This document shows positions 25,798 to 33,490 of a DNA stretch of 64,000 nt, one piece after another. The stretch comes from Streptomyces sp. NRRL F-5122 (GTDB lineage Bacteria > Actinomycetota > Actinomycetes > Streptomycetales > Streptomycetaceae): contig NZ_LMWH01000105.1 in the NCBI RefSeq assembly GCF_001507435.1, positions 85,449 through 149,448 on the forward strand. The letters are read 5' to 3'. Both the position numbers and the translations under genes were made by a program. How positions within the stretch are numbered: position 1 is the stretch's first letter; each line of letters starts with the position of its first letter. A model generated the notes under the pieces. It ran no database searches. It had not been told where the DNA came from and worked only from the letters and a program-made list of their open reading frames with translations.

Positions 25798-26124
25798 GTG
25801 GAAACCCACGCGAATGAGCTCCCTGGCGCGGTCCCGGAACCGGAACACCACGCCGTTGATCAGATCAATGAACTTCGGAGCAAGGTCTCTCAACTTGAGA
25901 ACGCCGTGGATTCACACGCCGCGGTCGACCAAGCGATCAGCGTCATCGTCGCCGTCGGACGCCTGACCCCAGCTCAGGCCTGGGATCTGCTCCGTGAGAC
26001 GTCTATGCGCACCAACATCAATCTGCGGCACGTATCCCAGCTGGTGATCGCCTGGGGTGTGACCGGCCACCTTGCGGCAGACATTCGCGAGGAATCGACC
26101 CGCAGGCAGAGCACCATCGGATGA
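25798..26124 (+). CDS. ANTAR-domain protein
   Basis: A 108-residue protein: a short coiled-coil-like stretch (DQINELRSKVSQLENAVDS), then an ANTAR domain (VDQAISVIVAVGRLTPAQAWDLLRETSMRTNINLRHVSQLV). ANTAR domains bind paired hairpins in nascent RNA and prevent transcription termination. There is no sensor domain, so this may be a free ANTAR protein or a truncated GAF-ANTAR protein. GTG 25798 follows GAAGG. Confidence 0.82.
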   Translation: METHANELPGAVPEPEHHAVDQINELRSKVSQLENAVDSHAAVDQAISVIVAVGRLTPAQAWDLLRETSMRTNINLRHVSQLVIAWGVTGHLAADIREESTRRQSTIG

Positions 26125-26204
26125 ACGTCCCACTCAGCGCCCGCCTGACAGAACAACGCAAGTGGCCCGCCGATCCCGGGAGTGTGGGGACCGGCGGGCC
26201 GGCG

Positions 26205-26345
26205 TTGCAGTCGAGCACCCCCAACGCCGTGTCCGGCCGGCAGTGCGTGCATGCCGCCACTTTCTGGGGCAGGGCGTTGAGGTCCTCTGCGTGACCCGCC
26301 TCGATCGGTTGGAGGGCGTGACCGGCGTCAGCCGCGACGCGGGCC
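26205..26345 (-). pseudogene. DUF6233 C-terminal fragment
   Basis: The minus strand encodes ADAGHALQPIEAGHAEDLNALP followed by the family signature VAACTHCRPDTALGVLD. The same signature is in the intact gene at 27018-27518. Upstream sequence does not continue the family, and no start with a ribosome binding site is seen. It looks like an older, broken copy. The rest of 26125-26482 shows nothing. Confidence 0.55.
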
Positions 26346-26482
26346 CGCTGAGCTTCAGCGGAGAGGCCAAGGGCCCGCGCTGCCCCTGCCCCAACGCGGC
26401 CGAGGAGAGTGACCGGGAACCGCCCGATCCGCCCCATCCGTTGGCACCAGTACCATCGCGCACGACCAGACCAAGGAGCACC

Positions 26483-26656
26483 ATGGCGCTCGATCGCGAG
26501 ACCGACGAGGCGAAGGACACCGCACGCCTCACCCTCTTCCAGGCCATCACCAAGACGGCCACCGAGCTGTCGAAACATGGGGGCGACAACGCCAGCGCGT
26601 TGAAGGACCTCGCCGAGGCGTACGCCTGGCTCAGCAACACCAGCCAGCCGCACTGA
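26483..26656 (+). CDS. Small helical protein, unknown
   Basis: A 57-residue protein with a clear AAGGAG five bases before ATG 26483. The sequence is amphipathic and helical (DTARLTLFQAITKTATELSKHG, ALKDLAEAYAWLSN). I do not recognise it. Good codon bias and ribosome binding site argue that it is real. Confidence 0.7.
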   Translation: MALDRETDEAKDTARLTLFQAITKTATELSKHGGDNASALKDLAEAYAWLSNTSQPH

Positions 26657-26699
26657 CGACGCAGACCAGACGCCTCACCATCCGAAGTAGGTTCTCCGC

Positions 26700-27059
26700 A
26701 TGACCACTAGCGACAGCCTGCTCGGGCGGATCATCAAGCGCGTCAACCGCGACACCGACCGTTTCGACATCACGATCACCGTCAACGGCGCGGTCATCAC
26801 CGGCCGGCTCATATCTCGTGCTGTCTGGCTGGAAGTCAATATCAAGCTGCTCAACGACATCGACAAGATGCTCTTTGCTGAAGAGTTCGCTGCCGAAGGC
26901 GGATCGTTGGACAACGAGGAGTACCTCCACCTCAGCGAGGCGAGGACCCTGTCCGGTTGGGAGATTCCGCTCGCCATCGGCACCGGCTACGTCCGCATCC
27001 CTGCAGCCAGCGTGGATTCATGGGCCTTCGGCCGGGTTGATATTCAGCGCGCACGGTAG
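26700..27059 (+). CDS. GvpU-like small protein
   Basis: A 119-residue soluble protein. The stretch FDITITVNGAVITGRLIS resembles the N-terminal strand region of GvpU-type gas-vesicle accessory proteins as I remember them; the rest (KLLNDIDKMLFAEE, YLHLSEARTLSG) is compatible. No other gvp gene is nearby, so a gas-vesicle role is doubtful and the match should be tested. It overlaps the 3' end of the opposing DUF6233 gene by about 40 bases. Confidence 0.72.
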   Translation: MTTSDSLLGRIIKRVNRDTDRFDITITVNGAVITGRLISRAVWLEVNIKLLNDIDKMLFAEEFAAEGGSLDNEEYLHLSEARTLSGWEIPLAIGTGYVRIPAASVDSWAFGRVDIQRAR

Positions 27060-27518
27060 GCGCACCTCAGCCGCCCCGTCGCCCGCCACGGACGACGGGG
27101 CGTCGTTGTACGCGCTCATCCGAATACGAACTGGCAGGAAGCCGAGCTCCGCGTCCGGGCGGCAGTGCGTGCATGCGGGCACCTGTTGGCGTGGCGCGCC
27201 GAGGGCCTCCACCTGCGACACCCCGATCCATCGGCTGCTCTTCCGAACGGTCCAGCAGTCGCCGACGTGAGCGGCGACCAGGTTGGTCTTGTTCAGGTCC
27301 CGCTCGAGCAGCCACTCCGGCGGTGGAGGCCGCATCTCCTCGGCCTGCCGCTGCCGCGTCTCGCGCTCCCCTTCTTGTGCGATCCATCCGTCGATCTGGG
27401 CGAGGGCGGCCGTGGCTTGCTGGACGACGACGCGGTGTGCGAAGTGCAGCAAGTCGAGTTTCGACGGCGCGGGGTCGTTCGCGTGTTCGATATTACGGCG
27501 TAGGCTTTTCCCCGCCAC
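27018..27518 (-). CDS. DUF6233 family protein
   Basis: A 166-residue protein. It has HFAHRVVVQQATAALAQIDGW, then PPPPEWLLERDLNKTNLVAAH, VGDCWTVRKSSRWIGVSQVEAL and the signature VPACTHCRPDAELGFL. This family is widespread in Streptomyces, often near mobile elements; its function is unknown. Conserved Cys and His residues suggest a metal site. The start GTG 27518 is the only reasonable one below the divergent gene at 27543, but its ribosome binding site is weak. The last ~35 residues seem unrelated to the family and overlap the 26700 gene. Confidence 0.72.
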   Translation of the reverse strand: MAGKSLRRNIEHANDPAPSKLDLLHFAHRVVVQQATAALAQIDGWIAQEGERETRQRQAEEMRPPPPEWLLERDLNKTNLVAAHVGDCWTVRKSSRWIGVSQVEALGAPRQQVPACTHCRPDAELGFLPVRIRMSAYNDAPSSVAGDGAAEVRLPCALNINPAEGP

Positions 27519-27542
27519 CTCAGGGCAACGGAAGGAGACGTC

Positions 27543-27815
27543 ATGGACGTGGACGAGCTGCTGCACCGCCACGGCGTCGACACCGACCGGCTCGACCCCG
27601 CGCCCCTGCGCCCTACGTGGCCGGCGATGAGAGACCACCTCGCGGCCCTGGCCGGATGCACGGTCTGCGGCGACACCTGCCTCAGCACCTGGGTGGTCGA
27701 CATGGGGAGCGGTCCCCGGTGGGTCGGTCTATGTCGGGACCACACGCCGGGCGTACTGTCCGAACTGGCCGCGCCGACCGTGCTCGGCGGCAGGACGGGT
27801 GCCGTTCATGGATGA
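27543..27815 (+). CDS. Small Cys-rich protein, unknown
   Basis: A 90-residue protein with AAGGAG before ATG 27543. The N-terminal part is MDVDELLHRHGVDTDRLDP; the middle has GCTVCGDTCLSTWVVDM and LCRDH, suggesting a zinc-ribbon-like fold. I do not know a function. Its stop overlaps the next start (ATGA). Confidence 0.75.
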   Translation: MDVDELLHRHGVDTDRLDPAPLRPTWPAMRDHLAALAGCTVCGDTCLSTWVVDMGSGPRWVGLCRDHTPGVLSELAAPTVLGGRTGAVHG

Positions 27816-28015
27816 CGCCGACCGGCTGTCACCTCACCCCGGCCCTCGACGGCCGTCGGCTGATGGATGGCTGGTGGAGGCGCGAAGGCAAGGCCCGCAA
27901 GAAGTTTCGAGAGGAGGTCGGCGACCACGGCCGCGACGGGGCGCGCATCCTCCTGGTCGACACCGAGACCGACGCCGAGCTGGCCCGCTACTTGACCGAC
28001 GCCCCGCCGGCGTGA
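27812..28015 (+). CDS. Small basic protein coupled to the 27543 gene
   Basis: A 67-residue protein with N-terminus MTPTGCHLTPALDGRRLMDGW and a charged middle (RREGKARKKFREEVGDHGRD), then ILLVDTETDAELARYL. It is translated by ATGA coupling to the upstream gene. Not recognised. Confidence 0.62.
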   Translation: MTPTGCHLTPALDGRRLMDGWWRREGKARKKFREEVGDHGRDGARILLVDTETDAELARYLTDAPPA

Positions 28016-28037
28016 TGCCCGGCGGGACCTCGCACTG

Positions 28038-28313
28038 TCAGGCCTCGTATCCGTGTCGCACGGCCTTTTTCAGCGCCTCTTCGACTTCGTGCCGAGACTG
28101 CCCCTGCTCTTGGGCATGCTCTGTCACCGCAGTCTGGACGTCACGGGCAAGGTCGCGCCATGCCCGCCAGGCGGTCTCCCACGTTTCGGTCTGCTCGCCG
28201 GTCCACGTGCTGGAGGCGGGTGGCCCGTAGCTGTCGCGTAGCTCCTCGACCCGATTGTGCGCCTGGTTGGCCGCCCGCTGGATCTCTACAAGCTCGTCGA
28301 AACTGTGCGCCAC
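28038..28313 (-). CDS. Helical 91-residue protein, unknown
   Basis: A mostly helical, charged protein: FDELVEIQRAANQAHNRVEELR, then ETWETAWRAWRDLARDVQTAV and HEVEEALKKAVRHGYEA. It has periodic Trp residues and a probable coiled coil. The GTG start has AGGA a few bases upstream. Proteins like this are frequent in actinomycete ICEs and phages, but I cannot assign a function. Confidence 0.72.
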   Translation of the reverse strand: MAHSFDELVEIQRAANQAHNRVEELRDSYGPPASSTWTGEQTETWETAWRAWRDLARDVQTAVTEHAQEQGQSRHEVEEALKKAVRHGYEA

Positions 28314-28631
28314 CTGCTGATCCTATGCGGCGGCTGTCGTCTCGGCGCGCTCAGCCGCGCGGCTACGGCCGCCACTCTTCGCGGTAGCCGGGCAGGTCCG
28401 CGTACGGCAGCGCGAGCAGGCCGGCGATGGGCACGGCCACCGGCACGCGCGGCCTGCCGTGGGCGGGCCGCGTTGATGAGGTAGCGAAACCTGTCAGTTG
28501 CAACTGCCGGGTGTTCGGGCTGCCACCGTCCCGTTTACTCACCGCGCCATTGGCTGGCTTGGGCGCCGTCGAAGCGTCCGACGGACCCGCAGTGGGGCGA
28601 GCCGGTACGCCAACTGAGACGGGCATAGCGG
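28314..28631. other. Right end of the element, no gene; 12-bp palindrome
   Basis: No frame is convincing. A perfect palindrome CAGTTGCAACTG is at 28495-28506 and could be an operator or an integrase arm site. The minus strand ends a frame in LPYADLPGYREEWRP, perhaps the tail of a lost gene. Confidence 0.45.
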
Positions 28632-28662
28632 AAGGGCGGCACCCCCATGGAGTGCCGCCCTT
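28632..28662 (+). terminator. Terminator at right end of the element
   Basis: A perfect 11-bp stem (aagggcggcac) with a 9-base loop, then tcgtttt. It is homologous in sequence and spacing to 24595-24620 at the left end. Confidence 0.75.
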
Positions 28663-28687
28663 TCGTTTTGCCTGGTCAAGGCACCAG

Positions 28688-28759
28688 AGGCCGTGGCGGG
28701 AATCGAACCCGCGTAACTCGCTTTGCAGGCGAGTCCCTGAACCACTCGGGCACACGGCC
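28688..28759 (-). tRNA. tRNA-Cys (GCA)
   Basis: The minus strand folds as a full cloverleaf: acceptor GGCCGTG/CACGGCC, D-arm CCCGAGTGGTTCAGGG, anticodon arm ACTCGCCTGCAAAGCGAGT with loop CTGCAAA and anticodon GCA, T-arm GCGGGTTCGATTCCCGC, discriminator U. CCA is not encoded. It serves as the attachment site of the element to its left. Confidence 0.95.
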
Positions 28760-28846
28760 GTGCTCCTGGTCGTGGAACCCACGTGACTTCCCGCGGTGGA
28801 GCCCGCCCCGTGCGGGCGGGTCCCTGAACCACTCGGGTGCACGGCC
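28756..28846 (-). pseudogene. Degenerate tandem copy of tRNA-Cys
   Basis: The first ~30 bases on the minus strand repeat the tRNA-Cys 5' half nearly exactly (GGCCGTG, then CCCGAGTGGTTCAGGGAC), and the acceptor 3' strand CACGGCC is shared with the 5' end of the intact gene. The anticodon loop is CGCACGG, lacking U33, and the T-arm does not fold properly. It is probably a dead duplicate. Confidence 0.65.
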
Positions 28847-29051
28847 AGGATCAGGTGCGGCACGGCTCACTCGTTCCGACCTGACGCATTGACCGTACGG
28901 TCGGGCGAAATGCGGGCTCAAGGGAATCGCCGGCGCTGCAACGGGACTGCCATGCGCCGTTCACGAACGGCGGGTCGTACGACCAAGGTCGCACTCCGGC
29001 ACCGCCTCCGGACAGGGGCCAAACCCGACCGAGCCCCTTACCCTGACCTGC

Positions 29052-30500
29052 ATGGCAGCCCTCGATCCCCGCGACACCGACGTCGCCGACGCGGCCCTGT
29101 CCGGTTCCCCGGACAACACCGCGGGCGTGCTGAGCCGCCCGTACCGCGCGCTGAGCATCGGCATCGTCTCCGTCGTGCTGCTCATCGCCTTCGAGGCGAC
29201 GGCCGTCGGCACGGCGATGCCGGTCGCGGCGCGGGAGCTGGACGGGCTGTCGCTGTACGCGTTCGCCTTCTCCGGGTATTTCACGACGAGCCTTTTCGGC
29301 ATGGTGCTCGCGGGCCAGTGGTCTGACCGTGGCGGCCCCCTCGGTTCGCTGGCCTGCGGTATCGGCGCCTTCGCCGCGGGGCTGCTGCTGGCGGGCACGG
29401 CGGGGTCGATGTGGCAGTTCATCCTGGGCCGGGCCGTTCAGGGCCTCGGCGGCGGACTCGTGATCGTCGCCCTCTACGTCGTCGTGGGCCGCGCCTACCC
29501 GGAGCGGCTGCGGCCGGCCATCATGGCCGCGTTCGCGGCGGGCTGGGTGGTCCCGTCCGTGGTGGGCCCGCTGGCCTCGGGCGCGGTGACGGAACAACTC
29601 GGCTGGCGCTGGGTCTTCCTCGGCATCCCGGTGCTCGTGGTGTTCCCGCTGGCACTCGCACTGCCCAGCATCCGGCGCTCGGCGGACGGTCCCGCCGAGC
29701 CGGCCGACGCGGCCCCCTTCGACGTCCGCCGCCTCCGCCTGGCCTTCGGCATCTCACTGGGCGCGGGACTCCTCCAGTACGCGGCCCAGGACCTGAGCCC
29801 GCTGTCCCTCCTGCCCGGTGCCGTGGGCGCCGCACTGCTGGTCCCGGCGGTGCTCGGACTGCTGCCCCGCGGCACCTACCGCGCGGCCCGCGGGCTGCCG
29901 TCCGTGGTGCTGCTGCGCGGAGTCGCGGCCGGTGCCTTCATCACGGCGGAGAGCTTTGTCCCGCTCATGCTCGTCACGCAGCGGGGACTGTCCCCGACCC
30001 TGGCCGGGTTCTCCCTCGCGGCGGGCGGTGGCACCTGGGCGCTGGGGTCCTACGTCCAGTCGAGACCACGTCTGGAGCCTCACCGGGAGCGCCTGATGAC
30101 GCTCGGCATGGTCGTGGTCGCCGCCGCGATCGTCGCGGCGCCGAGTGTGCTGATCCATGCGGTCCCCGTCTGGACCGTCGCCGTCGCCTGGGGGTTCGGC
30201 TGCTTCGGCATGGGCCTGGTCATCTCCTCGACCAGCGTCCTGCTGCTGCAGCTGTCCGCCCCCGAGGAGGCGGGGGCGAACTCGGCCGCCCTGCAGATCT
30301 CCGACGGCCTCTCCAACGTCATCCTGCTCTCCGCGGTCGGCGCCGCGTTCGCCGCGCTGGGCGGCGGTTCCATCGCGCCCTCCGCGACGGAGGCGAGCGC
30401 CGCCGGTTCCCACCCGGCCGCCTTCGCCGCGGTGTTCCTGCCGATGACGGCGGTGGCGCTGGTGGGCGCCTGGGTGACGACCCGGCTGCGGGCGCGGTGA
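29052..30500 (+). CDS. MFS transporter (multidrug-type exporter)
   Basis: A 482-residue major facilitator protein with about 12-14 helices. Motif A is present in GQWSDRGGPLG, and motif C-like GWVVPSVVGPLASG appears after helix 5. The first helix is LSIGIVSVVLLIAFEATAVGTAMP, typical of proton-driven drug exporters. The substrate is unknown. ATG 29052 has no Shine-Dalgarno; TACCCT at 29039-29044 sits seven bases before it, so it is probably leaderless. Confidence 0.9.
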   Translation: MAALDPRDTDVADAALSGSPDNTAGVLSRPYRALSIGIVSVVLLIAFEATAVGTAMPVAARELDGLSLYAFAFSGYFTTSLFGMVLAGQWSDRGGPLGSLACGIGAFAAGLLLAGTAGSMWQFILGRAVQGLGGGLVIVALYVVVGRAYPERLRPAIMAAFAAGWVVPSVVGPLASGAVTEQLGWRWVFLGIPVLVVFPLALALPSIRRSADGPAEPADAAPFDVRRLRLAFGISLGAGLLQYAAQDLSPLSLLPGAVGAALLVPAVLGLLPRGTYRAARGLPSVVLLRGVAAGAFITAESFVPLMLVTQRGLSPTLAGFSLAAGGGTWALGSYVQSRPRLEPHRERLMTLGMVVVAAAIVAAPSVLIHAVPVWTVAVAWGFGCFGMGLVISSTSVLLLQLSAPEEAGANSAALQISDGLSNVILLSAVGAAFAALGGGSIAPSATEASAAGSHPAAFAAVFLPMTAVALVGAWVTTRLRAR

Positions 30501-30714
30501 CCCCCGTGCGCGGCCGAAACCCCGTGGTCCCGATGATCTGTGACCCCTGTCGCACCCGGGCCGGAAGCGGCGGCGTCGCCCCGAGTGGCGGGTGGGTCCA
30601 CCGGTAGGGTGGCCCGGTTGTCATACACAGCCGAGCCCGGCCCGACCGTCGACGACCCCCGCTGGTCCGACACGCCGGACGCGGCCCCTTCGAGCGCCGA
30701 CCGAACCGGAGACC

Positions 30715-32523
30715 GTGACTACCACCGCCGCCAGCTCCCACTCCTCCCCTTCGCACCACCTCTCTCCCGCCTTCCCCGGCCGCGCTCCCTGGGGCACGGC
30801 CGGCAAGCTGCGCGCCTGGCAGCAGGGAGCGATGGACACGTACATCCAGGAGCAGCCGCGTGACTTCCTCGCCGTCGCCACGCCGGGCGCGGGCAAGACG
30901 ACCTTCGCGCTGACGCTCGCGTCCTGGCTGCTGCACCACCACGTCGTGCAGCAGGTGACCGTCGTCGCCCCGACCGAACACCTGAAGAAGCAGTGGGCGG
31001 AGGCCGCCGCGCGCGTCGGCATCAAGCTCGACCCCGAGTACAGCGCCGGACCCCTCGGCCGGGAGTACCACGGCGTCGCCGTCACCTACGCGGGTGTCGG
31101 GGTCCGGCCCATGCTGCACCGCAACCGTGTGGAGCAGCGCAAGACCCTCGTCATCCTCGACGAGATCCACCACGCGGGAGACTCCAAGTCCTGGGGCGAG
31201 GCCTGCCTGGAGGCGTTCGAGCCGGCCACCCGCCGGCTCGCCCTGACCGGTACGCCGTTCCGCTCCGACACCAACCCCATTCCGTTCGTGGCGTACGAGG
31301 AGGGGACCGACGGGATCCGCCGGTCGGCCGCCGACTACACCTACGGATACGGGTCCGCCCTCGCCGACGGCGTCGTGCGCCCGGTCATCTTCCTCTCCTA
31401 CAGCGGCAACATGCGCTGGCGCACCAAGGCAGGCGACGAGATCGCCGCCCGGCTGGGCGAGCCCATGACCAAGGACGCCGTCAGCCAGGCCTGGCGGACC
31501 GCCCTCGACCCGCGCGGCGAGTGGATGTCCAGCGTGCTGCGCGCCGCCGACCAGCGTCTGACCGAGGTCCGCAAGGCCATCCCGGACGCCGGTGCCCTCG
31601 TCATCGCCTCCGACCAGGAGGCCGCCCGCGCGTACGCGAAGCTCATCCGCGACATCACCGGGCACCGGGCGACCCTCGTCCTGTCCGACGACGCGGGCGC
31701 CTCCGACCGCATCGACGAGTTCAGCCACGGCGACGACCGCTGGATGGTCGCGGTGCGCATGGTGTCCGAGGGCGTCGACGTGCCCCGGCTCGCGGTCGGG
31801 GTGTACGCGACCACCATCTCCACCCCGCTCTTCTTCGCCCAGGCCGTCGGCCGTTTCGTGCGGTCCCGGCGTCGCGGCGAGACCGCCTCGGTGTTCCTGC
31901 CCACCGTCCCGGACCTGCTCACCTTCGCCAACGAGATGGAGGTCGAGCGCGACCACGTCCTCGACAGGCCGAAGAAGGGCGGCGAGGACGAGGACCCGTA
32001 CGCCGAGTCCGAGAAGGAGATGGACGAGGCCAACCGGGAGCAGGACGAGGACACCGGTGAGCAGGACATGCTGCCGTTCGAGGCGCTGGAGTCCGACGCC
32101 GTCTTCGACCGGGTCATGTACAACGGCGCCGAGTTCGGCATGCAGGCCCATCCCGGCAGCGAGGAGGAACAGGACTACCTCGGTATTCCGGGCCTACTCG
32201 AGCCCGACCAGGTGCAGTTGCTGTTGCAGAAGCGGCAGGCACGGCAGATCGCGCACAGCCGCAAGAAGGCGGACACGGAGGCCGACCTGCTGGAACTGCC
32301 CGCCGAGCGGCGGCCCGTCGTCACCCACAAGGAACTGCTGGAACTGCGCAAACAGCTCAACACGATGGTCGGCGCGTACGTGCACCAGAGCGGCAAGCCG
32401 CACGGAGTGATCCACACCGAACTGCGCCGGGTGTGCGGAGGCCCGCCGAGCGCCGAGTGCACCGCCGGTCAGCTGCGCCAGCGCATCGCGAAGGTCCAGG
32501 AGTGGGCCACGCGCATGAAGTGA
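30715..32523 (+). CDS. DEAD/DEAH-box helicase (superfamily 2)
   Basis: A 602-residue SF2 ATPase. Walker A is ATPGAGKTTFAL near residue 60, motif II is LVILDEIHHAGDS, motif III is ALTGTPFRSD, and motif VI is in FAQAVGRFVRSRRRGE. A C-terminal part of about 190 residues is acidic then helical (LLLQKRQARQIAHSRKKADTE). Such helicases are conserved single genes in Streptomyces; substrate unknown. GTG 30715 has GGAG upstream. The frame is open 41 codons further 5' but has no better start. Confidence 0.9.
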   Translation: MTTTAASSHSSPSHHLSPAFPGRAPWGTAGKLRAWQQGAMDTYIQEQPRDFLAVATPGAGKTTFALTLASWLLHHHVVQQVTVVAPTEHLKKQWAEAAARVGIKLDPEYSAGPLGREYHGVAVTYAGVGVRPMLHRNRVEQRKTLVILDEIHHAGDSKSWGEACLEAFEPATRRLALTGTPFRSDTNPIPFVAYEEGTDGIRRSAADYTYGYGSALADGVVRPVIFLSYSGNMRWRTKAGDEIAARLGEPMTKDAVSQAWRTALDPRGEWMSSVLRAADQRLTEVRKAIPDAGALVIASDQEAARAYAKLIRDITGHRATLVLSDDAGASDRIDEFSHGDDRWMVAVRMVSEGVDVPRLAVGVYATTISTPLFFAQAVGRFVRSRRRGETASVFLPTVPDLLTFANEMEVERDHVLDRPKKGGEDEDPYAESEKEMDEANREQDEDTGEQDMLPFEALESDAVFDRVMYNGAEFGMQAHPGSEEEQDYLGIPGLLEPDQVQLLLQKRQARQIAHSRKKADTEADLLELPAERRPVVTHKELLELRKQLNTMVGAYVHQSGKPHGVIHTELRRVCGGPPSAECTAGQLRQRIAKVQEWATRMK

Positions 32524-32526
32524 GCA

Positions 32527-32558
32527 CGGACACCGCCCCGATGGGCGGGCGGTGTCCG
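32527..32558 (+). terminator. Hairpin after helicase gene
   Basis: An 11-bp perfect stem (cggacaccgcc) begins four bases after the stop. The remaining bases to 32832 contain no gene and must hold the promoter of the IclR-type regulator. Confidence 0.75.
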
Positions 32559-32832
32559 GTGAGCGGTGCGTATCGCCGCAAAACGAGCGAGTGACTCCCC
32601 ACCCCTGACCGGATTCTGGACGGAGCCTTCCGCTGAGCGGACCGGCTCGCTAATGTCCCGCTACGCACACGCCCCGTGGCAGCTCCGCCGCGGAGCGCAG
32701 CCGTGAAGCGACTGGGCCCGGGATCCGCCGGGCCGCCGGCCGATCGGCGGCCTCTGGAGCGCGGCGTCGACGGGACTCGGCGCCGCATCCGCCGCGACCG
32801 GGCCGCCGTCTCACCACTAAGGAGTGGGCGTC

Positions 32833-33474
32833 GTGACCGCGGAGACCTCCCAGACGCTCGATCGGGGCCTCAGGGTCCTCAAGTTGCTCGCCGAGACGGA
32901 CCACGGGCTGACCGTCACCGAACTGTCCACCAAACTGGGCGTCAACCGGACCGTGGTGTACCGGTTGTTGGCCACGTTGGAGCAGCACTGCCTGGTCCGC
33001 CGTGATCTGGGCGGCCGCGCCCGGGTCGGGCTCGGTGTGCTGGGACTCGGCCGTCAGGTGCATCCGCTGGTACGGGAGGCCGCGCTGCCCGCGCTGCGTG
33101 CGCTTGCCGAGGACATAGGGGCCACCGCGCACCTCACTCTGGTCGACGGGTCCGAGGCCCTGGCCGTCGCCGTCGTCGAACCGACGTGGACCGACTACCA
33201 CGTGGCGTACCGGGCCGGTTTCCGCCATCCGCTCGACCGGGGCGCCGCCGGCCGGGCGATACTCGCCGCTCGTCGACAGCCGGTCGCCGACCCCGGATAC
33301 ACGCTCACCCACGGGGAGTTGGAGGCCGGCGCGAGCGGTGCGGCGGCGCCGCTGCTCGGGGTGAGCGGTATAGAGGGCAGCGTCGGGGTCGTGATGCTCT
33401 CGGACGCGGTGCCCGACCGGGTGGGGCTACGGGTGGTGGACGCCGCTCGGGAGGTGGCCGAGGCGCTGCGCTGA
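32833..33474 (+). CDS. IclR-family transcriptional regulator
   Basis: A 213-residue regulator. Winged helix-turn-helix: TLDRGLRVLKLLAETDHGLTV, then ELSTKLGVNRTVVYRLLATL. The effector domain begins near residue 75 but is short for the family (usually ~175 residues), ending VGLRVVDAAREVAEAL. GTG 32833 has AAGGAG at 32819-32824. It lies tail-to-tail with the PucR gene; its target is not evident. Confidence 0.9.
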   Translation: MTAETSQTLDRGLRVLKLLAETDHGLTVTELSTKLGVNRTVVYRLLATLEQHCLVRRDLGGRARVGLGVLGLGRQVHPLVREAALPALRALAEDIGATAHLTLVDGSEALAVAVVEPTWTDYHVAYRAGFRHPLDRGAAGRAILAARRQPVADPGYTLTHGELEAGASGAAAPLLGVSGIEGSVGVVMLSDAVPDRVGLRVVDAAREVAEALR

Positions 33475-33490
33475 GCGCCAGCGGCCGCCC

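Larger units (their letters stand above)
24595..28760. mobile_element. Decayed integrative element at tRNA-Cys
   Basis: About 4.1 kb bounded by the tRNA-Cys 3' remnant (24645-24682) and the intact tRNA-Cys (28688-28759), both in the same orientation. Inside are an integrase fragment, broken Clp_N and DUF6233 genes, and small accessory genes typical of actinomycete ICEs and prophages. No replication, transfer or excisionase gene remains. Most of the core appears lost by deletion, leaving cargo. Gene density is lower and frames are more broken than on either side. Confidence 0.75.

Noticed and set aside
25294..25893. 199-codon minus-strand frame over the ANTAR gene
   Set aside because: No family match, no ribosome binding site, and the opposite strand carries a recognisable ANTAR domain.
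28756..28846. A second functional tRNA (class II, Ser-like)
   Set aside because: The anticodon loop lacks U33 and the T-arm does not pair; the first half is a copy of tRNA-Cys.
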